Positions 50,072-63,869 are shown, numbered from the stretch's first letter. The stretch is DNA of 64,000 nt from Amphiduros pacificus (GCA_949316495.1 OX439003.1:21886295-21950294); one strand, 5' to 3'. Notes: generated from the sequence alone by a model not told the origin. A program made the numbers and translations.

Positions 50072-53000
50072 TTATTCCACACCAGTCCTCTGCCTTCCCT
50101 TGTTCATTCTGGTCACCATTTCATATGGATAAGGGATCTCTATAGCTGAAGCATCATTCAGTGCTGACATCTGGTGTTCAGATAACTTCCAGCCAGACGA
50201 CGCACCAAGGTTGTCCTCCAGTTGGCCTAGAGTCTTCACACCTATAACTACAGAGGGCACTGTGCCCTGCTGTAGCAACCAGCGCAGCGCCACCTGGGCG
50301 ACTGACTTCCCTACAATTATATTCAATAAAGTGTGTTTAAAATACCATTTGCATTGACAGTAGAAATAGGTCCATATATAACATGTATTCACTGATAAGA
50401 GCTCTCAATAATTATCTTTTTCAAGGAGAGAACTTATATGTGCAGTTGAAAAATATGTTATCAATATTTGATGTTTATACTGAAAAAGTTTAATCGAAAT
50501 AATGACCATGTTCTTGACCAATGTCTTTGAGAAGGTCAAGCATTTTCCATGTCTTGTCATTGTTGAACTGTTCATAGTATGGGTGGCTCTGGTTGCGCTG
50601 ACTGGCCATGGCTTCCTGAGACACCCAGCCAACCCTGCTGTCTACAGGGAGCTCTGTCTGACCACACCTGATCTTTCCACTTAACCACCCTCTACAATAA
50701 AGAACCCCAAAATATTGACTCAATTTGAAACACAATTATTTTTATTTGGATCATTTGTTGTACAGCAAATGTTATGTGAAATCAGACAGAAGTCTGCTGA
50801 CAGGACACAATGCACCACCCTGTATGGAAGATTTGTTTTTATTTTTTTTATAAAAACATGGAAACATGGAAAGAAAACTTCTCTCTGATAGATTCCCATC
50901 ATAATGTTGTGTTTGAAAATTAAATCATGGGCATTAGCATGGCAGAGAAGCTTTTGCAACTGAATCTTTTCACTTCCCTGCCGCTGCACCACTTTTAGTG
51001 ATTAAGAATTCCTCATTAATTGAAATGACCGATCCATATTTACCCTTTGAGGGGACTCCATGGCAGGACTCCTATGCCTTCATTTTTGCATACATCTATC
51101 ACCTCATATTCTGTGTGACGACAAAGCAAGCTCCATTGTTGCTTTAATGGAAATATAGTTACTCTGTTAAACAGAGGCAATCTATCCTCTACCTACATTG
51201 GTAAAGGATTGGCTACCTCTGATCAGCAGAGTATATAGTGGGTATAAAGAAATAATATTGTGATTTAATTTAAAATATAAAAAATATATGTATTACACAA
51301 AGTAGTCATCTAAAAAGCAAAGTATATATTGAGAGCAAACACATAATATCGGGATTTATTTTAAAGCCAACAAAATGTATGTAATACAGAAAGCAGTGAT
51401 ACCTGCAGAGATGTGATTGGAGCCCAGCCATGGTGCTTGGTGAGGTCAGCCATCTTCTGCAGCTGCCAGCCTGTCACATTGCTGACTCCGAGGTACCGCA
51501 CCTTACCTTGCTCTACAAGCTGATTAAGGGTACTAAGGGTCTCTTCTATTGGAACACCATCATCCCAGCAATGTATCTGTAAATAACCAACCATTTAATT
51601 TGTTTTTTTAATATTTTAACTATTTTATTTTACCAAAATAAATGTCTTGGAAGTAATTGTAATTTTTGAAATCATATTTTACGTGCATGCTCAAAAACAC
51701 TGTATTATTCCATATTTTATATAAAAAACAACAAAAAAGGTTTTCATTTCAACACTTCTAAACAAATTTAAAGGAGAGAATTTCATGATCTTTTTGGACA
51801 AAACTTGTATCTATGGAAATATGATCAAATAAAATATAATAAAGAGGGATTGGAAATGAATGAAATGATGAATATATTATATATATTGCCAACCTGGTAT
51901 AAGTCTATGTAGCTTGTCTGAAGTCTTTTGAGGCTTTCCTCCACAGCAGACAGAATGTGGTTTCTACTTAGCCCGGATTTGTTGATATTCTCCTCATCCC
52001 AGCCATGAAAAACCTTTGTAGCTATGATAAATCTGTTTCTGTTCTGTCTTCAACACACAAACAAAACTTAATAATTAAGAGTACTGTGGGACAGAATTAT
52101 CGTATAGTGTTTATCATTCTTGTTTAAAATTTCTTCTAGTTTCAGGAGTATAATTGAGACATACATGTATATTTAATTGGGTATATGTTTTCATTGATCA
52201 TTAATATACAAATGATAATTTATAAATTGTTCTGAACTGAATTCTTCTTGCATACAATGTGAAAGGTTTTTAAAGGTATTCAATATTTGTGTATTAAATA
52301 AAAGTACTTCTTTAACCAATTTCCAAGGATTTCTTCTGATTTTCCTCTCTGGTAGATGTCAGCTGTGTCAATGAAGTTTCCTCCCATTTCAGCAAACCTG
52401 TCCAAAATCTGATGTGCTTCAGCCTCACTACATTGAGGTGGACCTCCCTGAATAACACAAATTAAACTAAGCCTTAATAAAATCAGGCCAATTTTTATAT
52501 TGGATATCAGTACATGAGTAATCACTACCAAACTTCTCAGAACATGTCAAATCCCAGCTCAAGGTCATCCAATATCCTTGTAAACCCCTCTGTAGCTGTA
52601 TTTTTTTTCAAATAGAGTACTCACCATCAAAATTTAGTCCAATATTTTCTGAGGCCTACAATTTATCATTTTTAAAATCCCAGCATCAATGAATAAAGAA
52701 AATAACAAAGGGTGGCAACAGACATGGCGACAGCAAACACATTGTGAACAGAGCAAGAACACAAACACAGTTCTAGTTCCAGTAAAAATTGCCCAGCTCC
52801 AACTTGTAATTTTCAATGGGAAAAAATAATAAATTCAAATATATAAATATAATCTGGTTTCCAGTTACCAAAGATCACAGGATCTCCCAACATCATGTAC
52901 ATAGTTATCATTTACATATTCCTGGTGATCCAATTTCATCTAGCCCAGATACCTGATATTCACCTAAGAAGGAAAATCACCAGTCTCCACCTGTCTAAAA

Positions 53001-53466
53001 CGAGGGATGGTTGATAACAGAAGTTTGCATAACTTATTACACATGTATATTATATAATGTATTAATGATGTCATCAGAAAGGGGGCGTGGCACTACTTAA
53101 TTTGTGATCTGGGGAAAAACATTTAATGCATGTGGTTTTATACTGTGTCAATGGCTGACAGGAGTTTGTTTTTTTGTTGTTTTTGTTGTTGTTTTTTTTA
53201 ACGTATGAATAAAGATGTGTTGAAGTCGGGCTGCAATCTGAATTGGTTTAACCATGGAGTAATTAGGCTCGATTTGGCTCGTCCCATATCCCAAGTACTC
53301 TGAGGATTGAGACAGAGTCCAGTTTGTGGCACAGCTGACAAATGACGCTTCATTTGCTGAGGATGCAACCTACCGGGTTCTCGCCAAATGTCATTGTCCC
53401 GAGACAAAGGTTTGACACCTTAATGCCAGAACTTCCCAGGAACCGGTATCCCAGCTTGCAAGCCAT
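50072..53466 (-). CDS. aldo-keto reductase (YajO/Tas-like)
   Basis: Seven exons (minus): 53466-53374, 52447-52308, 52047-51894, 51576-51403, 51141-51044, 50691-50507, 50310-50072, phases 0,2,0,0,2,1, giving 360 residues. It forms a TIM barrel, reducing carbonyls with NADPH in the cytosol. The catalytic tetrad is complete: Asp58 and Tyr63 (FIDTADIY), Lys89 (IIATKV), His131 (IHCWD). Family marks include [20 protein letters not shown] at the N-terminus, [30 protein letters not shown] and the cofactor region [14 protein letters not shown]...VVIGVK. The exon 6 donor is poor: GTCATT keeps family length, while GTCAAG, 12 bp earlier, would drop four residues in frame. The fifth exon has QQWSLLCRH where relatives have QQYSLL. 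The 5' UTR carries a duplicated 14-mer (agttagtttgaagg, plus orientation). The substrate cannot be predicted. Confidence 0.93.
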
Positions 53467-55015
53467 CTTCAAAACACTGATGAGAAGAGTTAGTTTGAAG
53501 GCGAAAACGCTGTTTAAACCAGTTAGTTTGAAGGTGACTGGAAGGCATATAAACTCAGAACTCCGAATTATTTGGCCAAAACAATCAATATAAAGAAGGA
53601 CACAACTAAGAATAGACAATCGTGAAAACAGAGACATATAAATATCTCTTGTGAAAATAGAGATTACATAATAAAATAGAATAACAATTTAGATGGTAGC
53701 ACTACCCTGGTGATATTAACGTTTTAAATTTACTGTTAGGCCCTCTGGTGTTTGATGCATGTGACCAGTATTGTGTTCTGGGTATGCTCAGAGTTTGAAG
53801 TTCAAACAATGAGGTTTTCAAGCACCTATTCATTGCATAAGATAAATGCTTATACCTTAAACTTTGCGATCAAGTGTTATTACCATGGACTAAATAGAAA
53901 TACCTGCTTCGTAAAATTTTGCTTACAATGGAGCATCCTCAGATTGGGGAAATACAGATGCCTAGCAACCTCACAGACCACAATAGAGGTCACATGCTAT
54001 CTATATTTAAATAGGTCACATTTAAAAATATGTTTTAGGTTTTCTACTTATGTTAACGTTTTTGTCTACCAAGTTTATTATGTACTATATCATGTATGTT
54101 AGTGAGCCAATATTTTTTTTTTCACCCATCATGTTCAGATCACATAGAGATATATATCATAGAGTAATGATGATTTCTTGTATGTAGTAGTTTTCTAAGC
54201 CAATTTTAAGTTTTTCAAAACAAAATTGGGAACAAAATTTGTCATAATCTGTGTTTTATAATGTGCACCTGGGGTTTGGTACAATGATCAGCTAACGCTC
54301 GTCAATTTCACGCATTTTGGTCTTTGTCAATTGTTATATTTTCAAACAGAACATGTACATGCACAGTTAATTATATGTGTGCTATATTGGGATATGTCCC
54401 TCAGTAACACTTCACATTACTTAATCTTATCAGGCAATGTTTCCGTCTCCGTACACCTGGATTGAGATGTGAGTGAGGTCTGGGCTTTATCTCCGTTATT
54501 TAAATGGATGAGCTGCTGACAGAGGAATACGTACTCGATCCAAGTGTAGCATGTGCAGAGAAATAACTCTGTAACAACTCTCCGAGAAGGTCATTTAACC
54601 CTAGAGACCCTCACTGATCCATCACTGTGCACTCAGTCAAAGGTTTTATCTGATGATTTAATTATTAAATATTTCCATTAACTCGGATAGAGGAGACAAG
54701 CATGGTAAGTAACTGTGAGCTTCCTCCACTCAAAATTTAAGTGGATGGAGACAGTCCTATCTTAAATCATAAAACGATGATTGTATTTTGTTTCTTGATA
54801 TCTGCGCAATGACATGGCTATATTAGCAATGGAATTTGCTTAATGACAAATATAGTTTTTTATGAAAGGTGCATAACAATTGTGAAACGATTCGGGCAAG
54901 TTTAAGTATTATGGCTTGTATTTTCCCTTATAAACCATTTTTATACTGTGATTGTTTGAGAGATGAAGAATTTATTTTTTTATGATTTTCTTTCATGTTG
55001 AGCATATCTTTCTTC
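53467..55015. other. intergenic, no gene seen
   Basis: 5' flank of the reductase. The 53752-54102 plus open frame has no motif. A cluster near 54440-54600 is less AT-rich, without an exon. Confidence 0.4.
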
Positions 55016-55021
55016 ATCTTA

Positions 55022-55207
55022 GACATCATCTGATGATGTGTCTGTGACATAATTAGACATATCTATCTGTCCCTGACCGTGTCACTTGATGATGTGTCTG
55101 TGACGTCATTAAGAAAACCTATCTGTCCCTGACCTTGTCTCTCCTGACGATGTGTCTGTGACATTATTAGGAAAACCTATCTGTCCCTGACCGTGTCTCC
55201 TTATGAT
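55022..55207. repeat. 58-bp tandem repeat, three copies
   Basis: Units begin tgatgatgtgtctgtgaca and end ctatctgtccctgaccgtgt; the third copy is followed by a decayed fragment. Confidence 0.9.
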
Positions 55208-55307
55208 GTCTCTCCTAATGAAGTCACAAGTAATATATGATGGAAAACCTTCCAATAATATTGGAGTTTTAATTATTTGATTTTGATTTATTATTATGTA
55301 TACAATT

Positions 55308-55527
55308 TCCCATATGAGCTGAGGCCCCTGCCTAAAGGGTTAACCCGTTGTCCTTGTAAATCTGTGACCGGGTGGGTTGTCATGTCAAGGACCTGCTACA
55401 TGACAATTCAGTGAGGCAGGCAGCACTATATCTGCTACAAGTAGGTCTCATCACAAAATGACTGAAAGAATGTTGAAAGTGATGTAAAACCCAAAACAAA
55501 CAAACAAACAAACAAACAAACAAAATT
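55308..55527 (+). mobile_element. SINE with (AAAC)n tail
   Basis: Ends gtgatgtaaaacccaaaaca followed by six or more caaa units. The body includes gtgaccgggtgggttgtcat and ctacaagtaggtctcatcac. The 3' 55 bp recurs inverted at 6746-6803. From memory, similar AAAC-tailed SINEs with 'taaaacccaaaac' ends are common in gastropods. The 5' boundary is approximate. Confidence 0.7.
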
Positions 55528-56042
55528 ATTCTGTACCCTGACCTGTTCAAACTAACCTCTTCATGCTTTTGTTATTCCTTGTGATTATATTTACCATATT
55601 AAGTGATCGACCGAGGGTAATATACAGGTTTGATATGCGACCACCCAGGACCATAACGTGATCACTTTGGCCTGGTATGGACAGCATGACCTATGATTAT
55701 TTGGACCATATATGTCCATATAACCCTTGTGTCCATATATGTTCCCATCGGCCAGCCATTGGTTGTAGGAGGCGTTTGATGTCTTCCATTTAGTTTCCCA
55801 TTTTATGACCACATCTAAATAACTAAATCTGAGTAAAATCGTACATGGGCAATAGTTTTATATAGTAATAAAGCTTATTATTATTAATAAAAACAACTTT
55901 TATTATAAGTACATCACATATAATTATTATCATGGCATCATTTTGAGTATTAGACATTAATGGAAGGCTTATTAGTGACGCGTTGAGGCAAGACTATTGA
56001 TCATGAATACTGTAAATCGTGAGATATGTGTTCTGTAAAAGT
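55528..56042. other. 3' flank of the Ly6 gene
   Basis: TTTATT at 55899-55904 is AATAAA on the minus strand, about 140 bp past the Ly6 stop codon, a plausible polyadenylation signal. Otherwise nothing recognised. Confidence 0.5.
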
Positions 56043-57437
56043 CTAAAAGACAAACAATGTCAAAACTACAAATAACGTCACATATGGCGGAAGCAAAGAA
56101 TTCTCCATCAGATTTCCAGAATTACAAAATTCACTGGAACATTCACATGTAACGATGAGAGATGTCTCTGATATCTTTGTTTTAACACATTTGTATGGCT
56201 CTGAGTCGTCTTGATGGACACATCCACGAAACACGGACATTAATGTTTTCCCAGCATTGTTGCCCTGGAGAAAGGTAACATCCACCCCGGTATCATCTGA
56301 AAGCAAAGGGCACTGCAATGATTCAGTATTTTTGACATTCTCACATATTTGGCTTGACTATTTCTATCTCTTATGAACCGGTTTTATGCTATGGGGGTCC
56401 ATACAGGGTCTATGATGATCCTGATATGGCCGGAAAAAATATAATTTTGAAAAAAAATCTAAAATAGGTATTTAACTTGCCCCACTTTTATTTTAAATAC
56501 ATAAATACATATATCCTACAATATCCTACAAAAACCTGCTCATAAGTGCAGTAAATCTTACAGGTATGTTTCTTTTGACTGTCTTTATTGTCAGGCACCT
56601 GCCACTCCTCAATCTTAGTACACCTTGAGCATTGTCTAGCTGACCAGTAATCCTGGGTGTTGGATGTATTGACCAATTCGTCCCCATTAACACACCTTTC
56701 CAAAATAAGAGGCCGCTCTGCTGACCAATGACAACTGAAACACCGAACCACACAAAAACCTGCAAATATAAATAACACAGCTATTGATGTCAAACGTCAC
56801 TATGATAGCTCTTATATTATTGGTAGGGATAGGGATAGCATCAGCACAACTATAATGAAAATAATGAACAATTTTGTTTACATCTTTTTGGATAGGTTGG
56901 CGATTGCAATAGGGCATGATACTTGCTCCCGATGTTAATAGAAAATTCACATTAAGTCCAGATTTTGAAAATTTGAAATTTGAATACAAGCCAAGTTGCC
57001 GATTCATTTTTGAGCCTAAATGAGATTATGCCACACTTTTTTACACCCGTTTATACATTTATGCACAAAGTTTGGATAAATCTGGATTTATGCGTGCGTG
57101 AAATGTGATTTCCTGTTGTCATGAGTGTGTGTATATGATATGCTTTCATGAGAACATATTTTGACTTCGGTCTGGCATCGATCATATGTCTGCCAACACA
57201 ATACAATAATAGACGAAATAGGTCATCCCCAGTCACCATGATCATGTTTACATGGAAAAGATATTGGATTCAGGTTAAGCATTAATCACAGAATATGGTT
57301 AATTCAATTACGATTACCAAAATGCATGAGACAAGATTTGAATACAAATACCATTATATTGAATATATAGGAAATATTTTACCTTTCGAAATCAAAGTTA
57401 TTATGAAAACAATGCATGTTATATGTAGCCAATGCAT
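56043..57437 (-). CDS. Ly6/uPAR three-finger protein, GPI-anchored
   Basis: Three exons (minus): 57437-57383, 56759-56520, 56296-56043; both introns are phase 1; 182 residues. Exon 1 is a signal peptide (MHWLHITCIVFIITLISKG). The mature part opens RCFSCHW (Cys25, Cys28), continues with paired cysteines (QCSRCTK, TCKIYC, RGC, TCEC) and closes with SEFCN, the Ly6 CN signature. A hydrophobic tail (LLPPYVTLFVVLTLFVF) with small residues before it suits GPI attachment near NSG. Such proteins sit on the outer membrane face and modulate receptors, channels or cell contact; the partner here is unknown. The exon 2 donor is uncertain: T|GTAGGA at 56519 keeps phase, while the stronger-looking CAG|GTTTTT does not. 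The TTATTTATATTTGCAG acceptor before exon 2 shows that a longer reading of that exon is not the true start. Confidence 0.85.
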
Positions 57438-59120
57438 CTTGTGTGATCATCCATAGGTTTTCAATATCTAACAAAATAACAGACATCAAATATTGTCAAT
57501 ACACATTGAGTTTGAAATAAAAGGTAATGGCTTTTTAGTTTGTATGATATCTATATAACGATGAATTGTTTCTAACATATTCTTCAATACTTCGACTAAA
57601 AATATTCAATAATTATACATTTATTCCTGGATGAAAATTTATGCATCTCTGTTAGGGTTACGCAATTATTCAAACTGATTTCAAGATAATGATTATATAA
57701 ATAATATCATGTTAATGTGTATATATTGAATGCTATTTTAACTCACCGTGCCATATCCGAGTGAGAGAGAGAGAGAGTTGCCTTCTGTGTTTTTACATTT
57801 ATCATATAGCAGATCTTGTTTGATTCATTATGACCTTAGCATTGGATGCTGGTCATAGGATATGTAATACCAGCATAGAAACACATTGTCGACCACATAC
57901 CGCATCTAATTGCCACATAAGGGCTGAGCGACTTGGCAATGGGTGAGTGACACACAATCTGTATTCATCAATCAGTATGATCGGTATCACTGACAAATAC
58001 ATGTACACATATTCAGCTTGAATAATCAATAACTTCGCACAAATTGTTTCCTTCACAAAATTAAAGTTGCCACACTAAGCTAAGAGTATAATGATATTAT
58101 ATACCATGTCATTTAAACCTTTTGTGCCCAGTTGAATACACACACTCACAATATGTGCATGAAGTCAATGAAACTGGTGGTACCAGCTGTTAATCTAGCC
58201 ATAAACCTTAAACTATCAATGTCAACATTTGCAATATCATATTATCTCTCAATACCATCGTCATGTCTCAATATGCCTTTATCTAGTGTAGTCTTTGGAG
58301 GTACGCATTTGTGTTCTGCTTTTGTGTGCCAGTATTTTATGGCCAATTTCGGATGACATATTATGACTTATTGGGAAACAGCTATATTACAACAAAATTG
58401 GTTCATCATAATATTGCATGTCAACATGTCAATATATCAATCATGGTATTTGTTCTTTAAATAAAAGATTTACAAATATGTATCAATGCGTCTAGTACCG
58501 ATAATAAACTAGTCAGATTCATAAAGCAATGAATGATTGATTATAATATAAAATATAACTTGCCAAAATATGAATAGGAAATATTACAATTTACATATAT
58601 CGTAGCATTGATTAAAATAAGTGTCATTTGAGACAGAACATTTCGACGCCAGTGTCATACATGACTGAGATATTTCTGGAATACCAACTCACAGCAAGTT
58701 GACAATTGTTATTTAAATCAGTTGACCTTGCTATATATTGAGCTGATAGAGGTGTTAGTTAGACAAGTTAGTCTTGTTATGTAATGAATATTAACAAATA
58801 TTTTAGACCATTTGCTTGTTCAAAAATGTCAAAATCAATCAATTTGCACGAACATTTGAACGGCCATTTCCTAACAATCTAACCTTATTTACTTTAATCA
58901 CGCAATGAACTATATATGGTAATAGCATATAATACTAAACATAAACTAATTTGGTCCAGCCAAGTGTTTATTTACATAGTGGATCTTTGTTGAGGAAGCA
59001 GGCTGTCCCAGAAATAAAGGTGCCGGGATCAGGTGGGTTCATGGATTATGCCCCTCTGCAGTCGCTATCACAGGAGAATTATACTATACTCAGTACGAGC
59101 GTGTATATCCCAACACAGCG
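57438..59120. other. intergenic, no gene seen
   Basis: 5' flank of the Ly6 gene, AT-rich, with a short (GA)n run at 57762-57775. No exon recognised. Confidence 0.4.
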
Positions 59121-59123
59121 TAC

Positions 59124-59190
59124 TATAATAATAATAATAATAACAATTTGTATAGCGCTTTATCAGACTAGGTCTGCTCAAAGCGCTTAA
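59124..59190 (-). mobile_element. solo LINE/SINE 3' end
   Basis: On the minus strand: ttaagcgctttgagcagacc ... aagcgctatacaaattgtta then (TTA)n. The same end structure (cagcgctatataaattttg, then tta repeats) closes the LINE at 62385-63345, so this is probably the extreme 3' end of a related element. Confidence 0.6.
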
Positions 59191-59589
59191 ACATTAATGG
59201 AAATAAAGCAGGATATGATATTGTCTGAGGTTGATATGCAGGAATTGTAAACTTCTGTTACAGTTGTAATTTTGTATTTTGCAAAAGATTATAATAGCTG
59301 AACAAACACAGAATAAACACAAAATAAACACAAATATTTTGATAACTATAGAGCAATCTGAAATGTAAGATTTTAAAAAGATATGATAACATATTCCTAA
59401 ACAAATGTTAATCCAAAAATCTAAACGTCATGTTGTATTTTTTTCAAAATATCTATACCATTTAAATCATTGAAAAGTCATAACACAGAAATTGATGTTA
59501 CAAGAGAATATCCTGAACCAATATTCCATAGTTGAAAGTTCATTAAATCAACAGGATGAAATCTGATTGGTGTTCAGTGTATGATCTCG

Positions 59590-59957
59590 TATATGTGTGA
59601 AGTACATAACTGCACAAGTATGTGTGAAGTACATAACCGTACAAGTATGTGTGAAGTAAATAACCGTACAAGTATGTGTGAAGTACATAACCGTACAAGT
59701 ATGTGTGAAGTACATAACCGTACAAGTATGTGTGAAGTACATAACCGTACAAGTATGTGTGAAGTACATAACCGTACAAGTATGTGTGAAGTACATAACC
59801 GTACAAGTATGTGTGAAGTACATAACCGCACAAGTATGTGTGAAGTACATAACCGTACAAGTATGTGTGAAGTAAATAACCGTACAAGTATGTGTGAAGT
59901 ACATAACCGTACAAGTATGTGTGAAGTACATAACCGCACAAGTATGTGTGAAGTACA
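59590..59957. repeat. 27-bp satellite, about 13.5 copies
   Basis: Unit agtatgtgtgaagtacataa ccgtaca. Variants (gtaaataa; ccgcaca) recur in the same order near both ends, indicating multi-unit duplication. Because 27 is a multiple of three, frames stay open on both strands (nine-residue peptide repeats); these are not genes. Confidence 0.95.
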
Positions 59958-62384
59958 GGACCGGTGAATCACAGGTGAGGAACATTCATGGGGCATAAGG
60001 GCAAAACCATTCACGCCTTTTGTATTGCATTGGAAATTATATGTGATACCTGTCGCCAAGGTGGGGAAGCATTGAAACCAAGATGGTCGAATATTGGTCA
60101 AATATTGTATCAAAATCTCTTCAGGGTTTAATTAATTGATTTGTATGCAAATATCAATTAGAATTACTCAAGAGTGAAATCTAAATATACGGTCGATTCA
60201 AATGATATTGGTACGATTCATCCTACGAATACTAGGTCAATCAGTGTCACGGGGACTCAATGCCCATCTCTTTTCGAAGAAAGACAATGCATATTTGTCT
60301 TTGTATTGTTGCTTTGGTTTTGACAGAGTTTCGCTCCCCTCCTCAAAGTATGCACATGTAAAAGAATGATATCTTTGAATCTAGAGACTGGAGAAACATA
60401 AATTGTAGAAACTGCTTTTAAATGAAAGATTGTGAAATATACAGTATAATGCCTGTATGGGTTAGATAATTTAGTAGATGCTTAAACCTATGTTTGGAAC
60501 CGGTGTGTACTTTAAAAAACATCAACCTGTAATTGAACAAAGTAGACTTATCTTCAAAGAAAACATGTTCTAATGATCTTTCGAAAGAAACGTAAACTCC
60601 CTTCTTTTCACGAACCTCCCAGTCTTTGATTTTTGTCATATGTTTTAGATGAGAGAGAAAATACAAAATGTTGGATACAGGAGACAAGGGGAACCTTGAC
60701 AGACTCTAAGCCAATAAATCATTATTTATTCATGTTTCCTTATAATCTTCAACCAGCTTTATGTAAATATAAAGTCGAAACGCAATCCAAAGTAAAATAT
60801 CTAACATGATGTGTTATCCAATAACAACAGTATTGCCGTACACCATCGAGCTTGTTTGTTATAGCAAAAGATAGGAAATTGAAGACAGGCATAATCGTCT
60901 TATTTATATGTGGATGCTTTGGTATGTTTGATTGTTTATAAAATATTCTCTCTGTGACGTACATGGAAACTAATCTTAAACCTATTATATATAAACGTCA
61001 GAAGTGATTGTAATTTTGTATGTCCATGTAAACATTGCACGATTACACACAGTTCGATATTCAATCAATGATAGTGTAACCTATGTTCATGAATATATAT
61101 GACGAATAAATATACCGGAATAAGAAATGGCAAGGAGAGAGGTTTTGGAGGAAAATTGGAAGGAGTTAGTTCCCTAAAACACAAAGGTGTTTTCTTTCGT
61201 TTCTTGGTTTATAGCTTTCATGAAATGCCAGGGGTCAAGTTGACTTAGAGGGATATCAGGTATGTTTCTGATCAATGATATGTGGTCATGAGACTGTGAA
61301 ACATGCAAGCTGTTTCAAATGCACCAAAGGACACCTGCCATGGAGGAATTATTGTGTTAGGATAATGGCGATGCCTAGTACAAGTTTATAATGATGTGGC
61401 TAATGTTCTTAAGGATGTTAGACCTGTACCAATAGACAAACGCTAATGAACAAATAGGCTCCCATAACCCAATCGTGGCCCAATCTAAAGGTGCCCCATT
61501 CCTTAATAAGTTTGTGTTTACACTAGACCACTGGCCAGTTGAACAAATTTGTTCAATGGATGAATTTAATATTGAGAGAAAACTTCTTTACTTTCGAATG
61601 AAACCAATTAACATATCTAGATTGGAAATTATTGGACTAAACGCTGCATTTTTGTTGTAATAATTGCTCAGCATTTTTATTTTGGAAATATGATAATATT
61701 AAGTATAGAAATGTAAACATGCGTAACATTGAACAATGACCAAGAGCAACTCGGCTTTTACAGTTTTATAATATAATATGTTAAATTTTAGATGTCATAA
61801 TATATATAAACTTCTTTGTAAAACATATTCACACTTCTATATTTTTGTACCTTTCTTTTATCAAAATACCATGATTGTTCATGCATAATATCGGGACAAA
61901 ATGATATGTTTCATTCTTTGCATACAGTCTTAATAATTCAGCATACATTAGTAACAGCTAAAGTCTTGAATGTGTATTGTTAAGAAATTGCAATTGGCTT
62001 TTTTTCCCCAAACTCTCAATTTTTTTATTTTGCTTTTCAAACAATTTTGAGGAAATTGTCATGAATAACAATAGACTGGACATTGTTATTCCTGGAACAA
62101 AGTGAAAAGCCTTACTCTGCATGGCGAGGTAGAGTTACATATTACCTCTGCCATTATTGCTTTGTACTTTAGGAATTCTTACCCGATTACATAATTCTCT
62201 CATCAGTCCCTGGCGAATAAGTGCGTCAAGATTGGACGCAATTCATGACTATCTGGCTGTGGACGATTACTTATGAGTCATATAAATATAAATATATATA
62301 TATGTATATATAAAATGTATATAATGTATATAGGGAGGTAGTGAGAAAATTGAACGACTAGTATCACTACCAAAGCAATGTTAT
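59958..62384. other. no gene seen
   Basis: AT-rich. Minus-strand open frames at 60418-60687 and 60749-60964 have no motifs. Confidence 0.4.
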
Positions 62385-63345
62385 ACCATTGATCATCAAA
62401 TACTGTTTGATAGATTGGAAACAAGATGTAAGGTCAGTGGTCATGCTCTTGCTTGGATCATACTTAATGGACAGGAAGCAATGTGTCAAAGTGGGGTGTC
62501 ACAGATCCTCGCTCAAACCCATTACGTATTGAGTCCCACAACGATCGGTCCTTGGTCCCATTCTTTTCACTATATATACATGTCCCCATTGGCTGACATT
62601 CTGGCTAAGGATGGGCTTAGTTACCATATTTACGCAGATGATACTGACATCACACCTGGCGAGTCATTAGTTGACCTTTGTATCACATTCGACTCAAAAA
62701 TGGACATAAAGGCACAAATTAGGAAAATGTGTAAAAAGAGACATTACCACATTAGGAATTTGACAGCCATTAGCAATGTCTAGACGAGACGACTGCTGTA
62801 AAATTAACCCATGAATTTGTTACATCTACTCTAGACTATGGAAATGGTCTGCTTGCTGGTCTTCCAAGATCACATATTAAGAAGTTGCAATATCTGCAGA
62901 ACTCTGCAGCATGTGTGGTAGGAAAGATCAGGAAATGTGATCATATATCAGAGAAATTGAAGGAATTACACTGGCTCCCCGTACACGCTAGAATTGACTT
63001 CAAAATTCTCCTTATGACCTGGAAGTCATAAATGGCAAGGCACCTCCTGACTTGCGTGAACTACTACTAGTGAAACAGAGTGATAGGTGTCTGAGATCTA
63101 ACGATGGTATACGTAATTGCCTATCTGTTCCTTAGACCCGTCTGATAACAGTTGGTGATAGTGCCTTTTCTTCCATTAGCCCCAGACTATGTAATGACCT
63201 CCCTCCTGACATTAGGACTAGTTCTTCAGTTACTTCTTTTAAGAATAGACTGAAAACGCACCTTTTTAGAAAACATGTTCTGTGCTATGAACAGACTGGT
63301 CTGGTATCAGCGCTATATAAATTTTGTTATTATTATTTATTATTA
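62385..63345 (+). mobile_element. CR1-like LINE, 5'-truncated
   Basis: Starts inside the reverse transcriptase (TIDHQILFDRLETRCKVSGH) and continues with YMSPLADILAKDGLSYHIYADD, carrying the YADD catalytic box, then the thumb and C-terminal region (STLDYGNGLLAGLP, LHWLPVHARIDFKILL, SFKNRLKTHLFRKH). It ends cagcgctatataaattttg and a TTA repeat. Frames shift near 62490, 62570, 62790 and 63030, and part of the finger region is missing, so it is inactive. Truncation at the 5' end is normal for LINE insertion. Confidence 0.88.
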
Positions 63346-63869
63346 ATGCATGCAGAGAACGGAATTCAAGTCCGCATACCAGCATACAATCAACATTTAG
63401 TTCTGCCAATATATGTTTTTGAAAACCATCTCCTCCGAGACAATTTTCTTTTATATCTGAAACACTCTGCAACCACTAAAGGATCATATTGTGATAAACG
63501 CATCTTCATACACATCACTATTAATATATTATCATATTCTTATATGTTGTTATATCAACAGATGTGCATGTATATATTGTAGCACAATTGAAAACGCTTG
63601 TAAAACTTACCACACTTGCACAACTGACCACAACTATACATGTAAGGCGCGAATATTTTGTAAGTAATATCGTATTTGCTGGTGTGTCAACGGACCTTGC
63701 TTTGCTCTGCTGCACGTGGTCCACGGTTGCGGCGAGGCATTTTCATTGTTACGGAAGGTACATCACCAAGGAGCTGGCTTAACTAATATTTGAAGGACCA
63801 CATTTCATTTCCAAGGCATTTTACTTAAACAAGAGAGGAAGGGACGCTCAAACTGTATAAAATTAAAAA
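63346..63869. other. 5' flank of the edge GPCR
   Basis: No exon seen. 63645-63760 is slightly GC-richer and may include promoter sequence of the following gene. Confidence 0.35.

Noticed and set aside
53752-54102. 116-codon plus frame
   Set aside because: No motif or splice context.
59543-60113. Up to 179-codon open frames
   Set aside because: By-products of the 27-bp satellite; nearly all frames are open.
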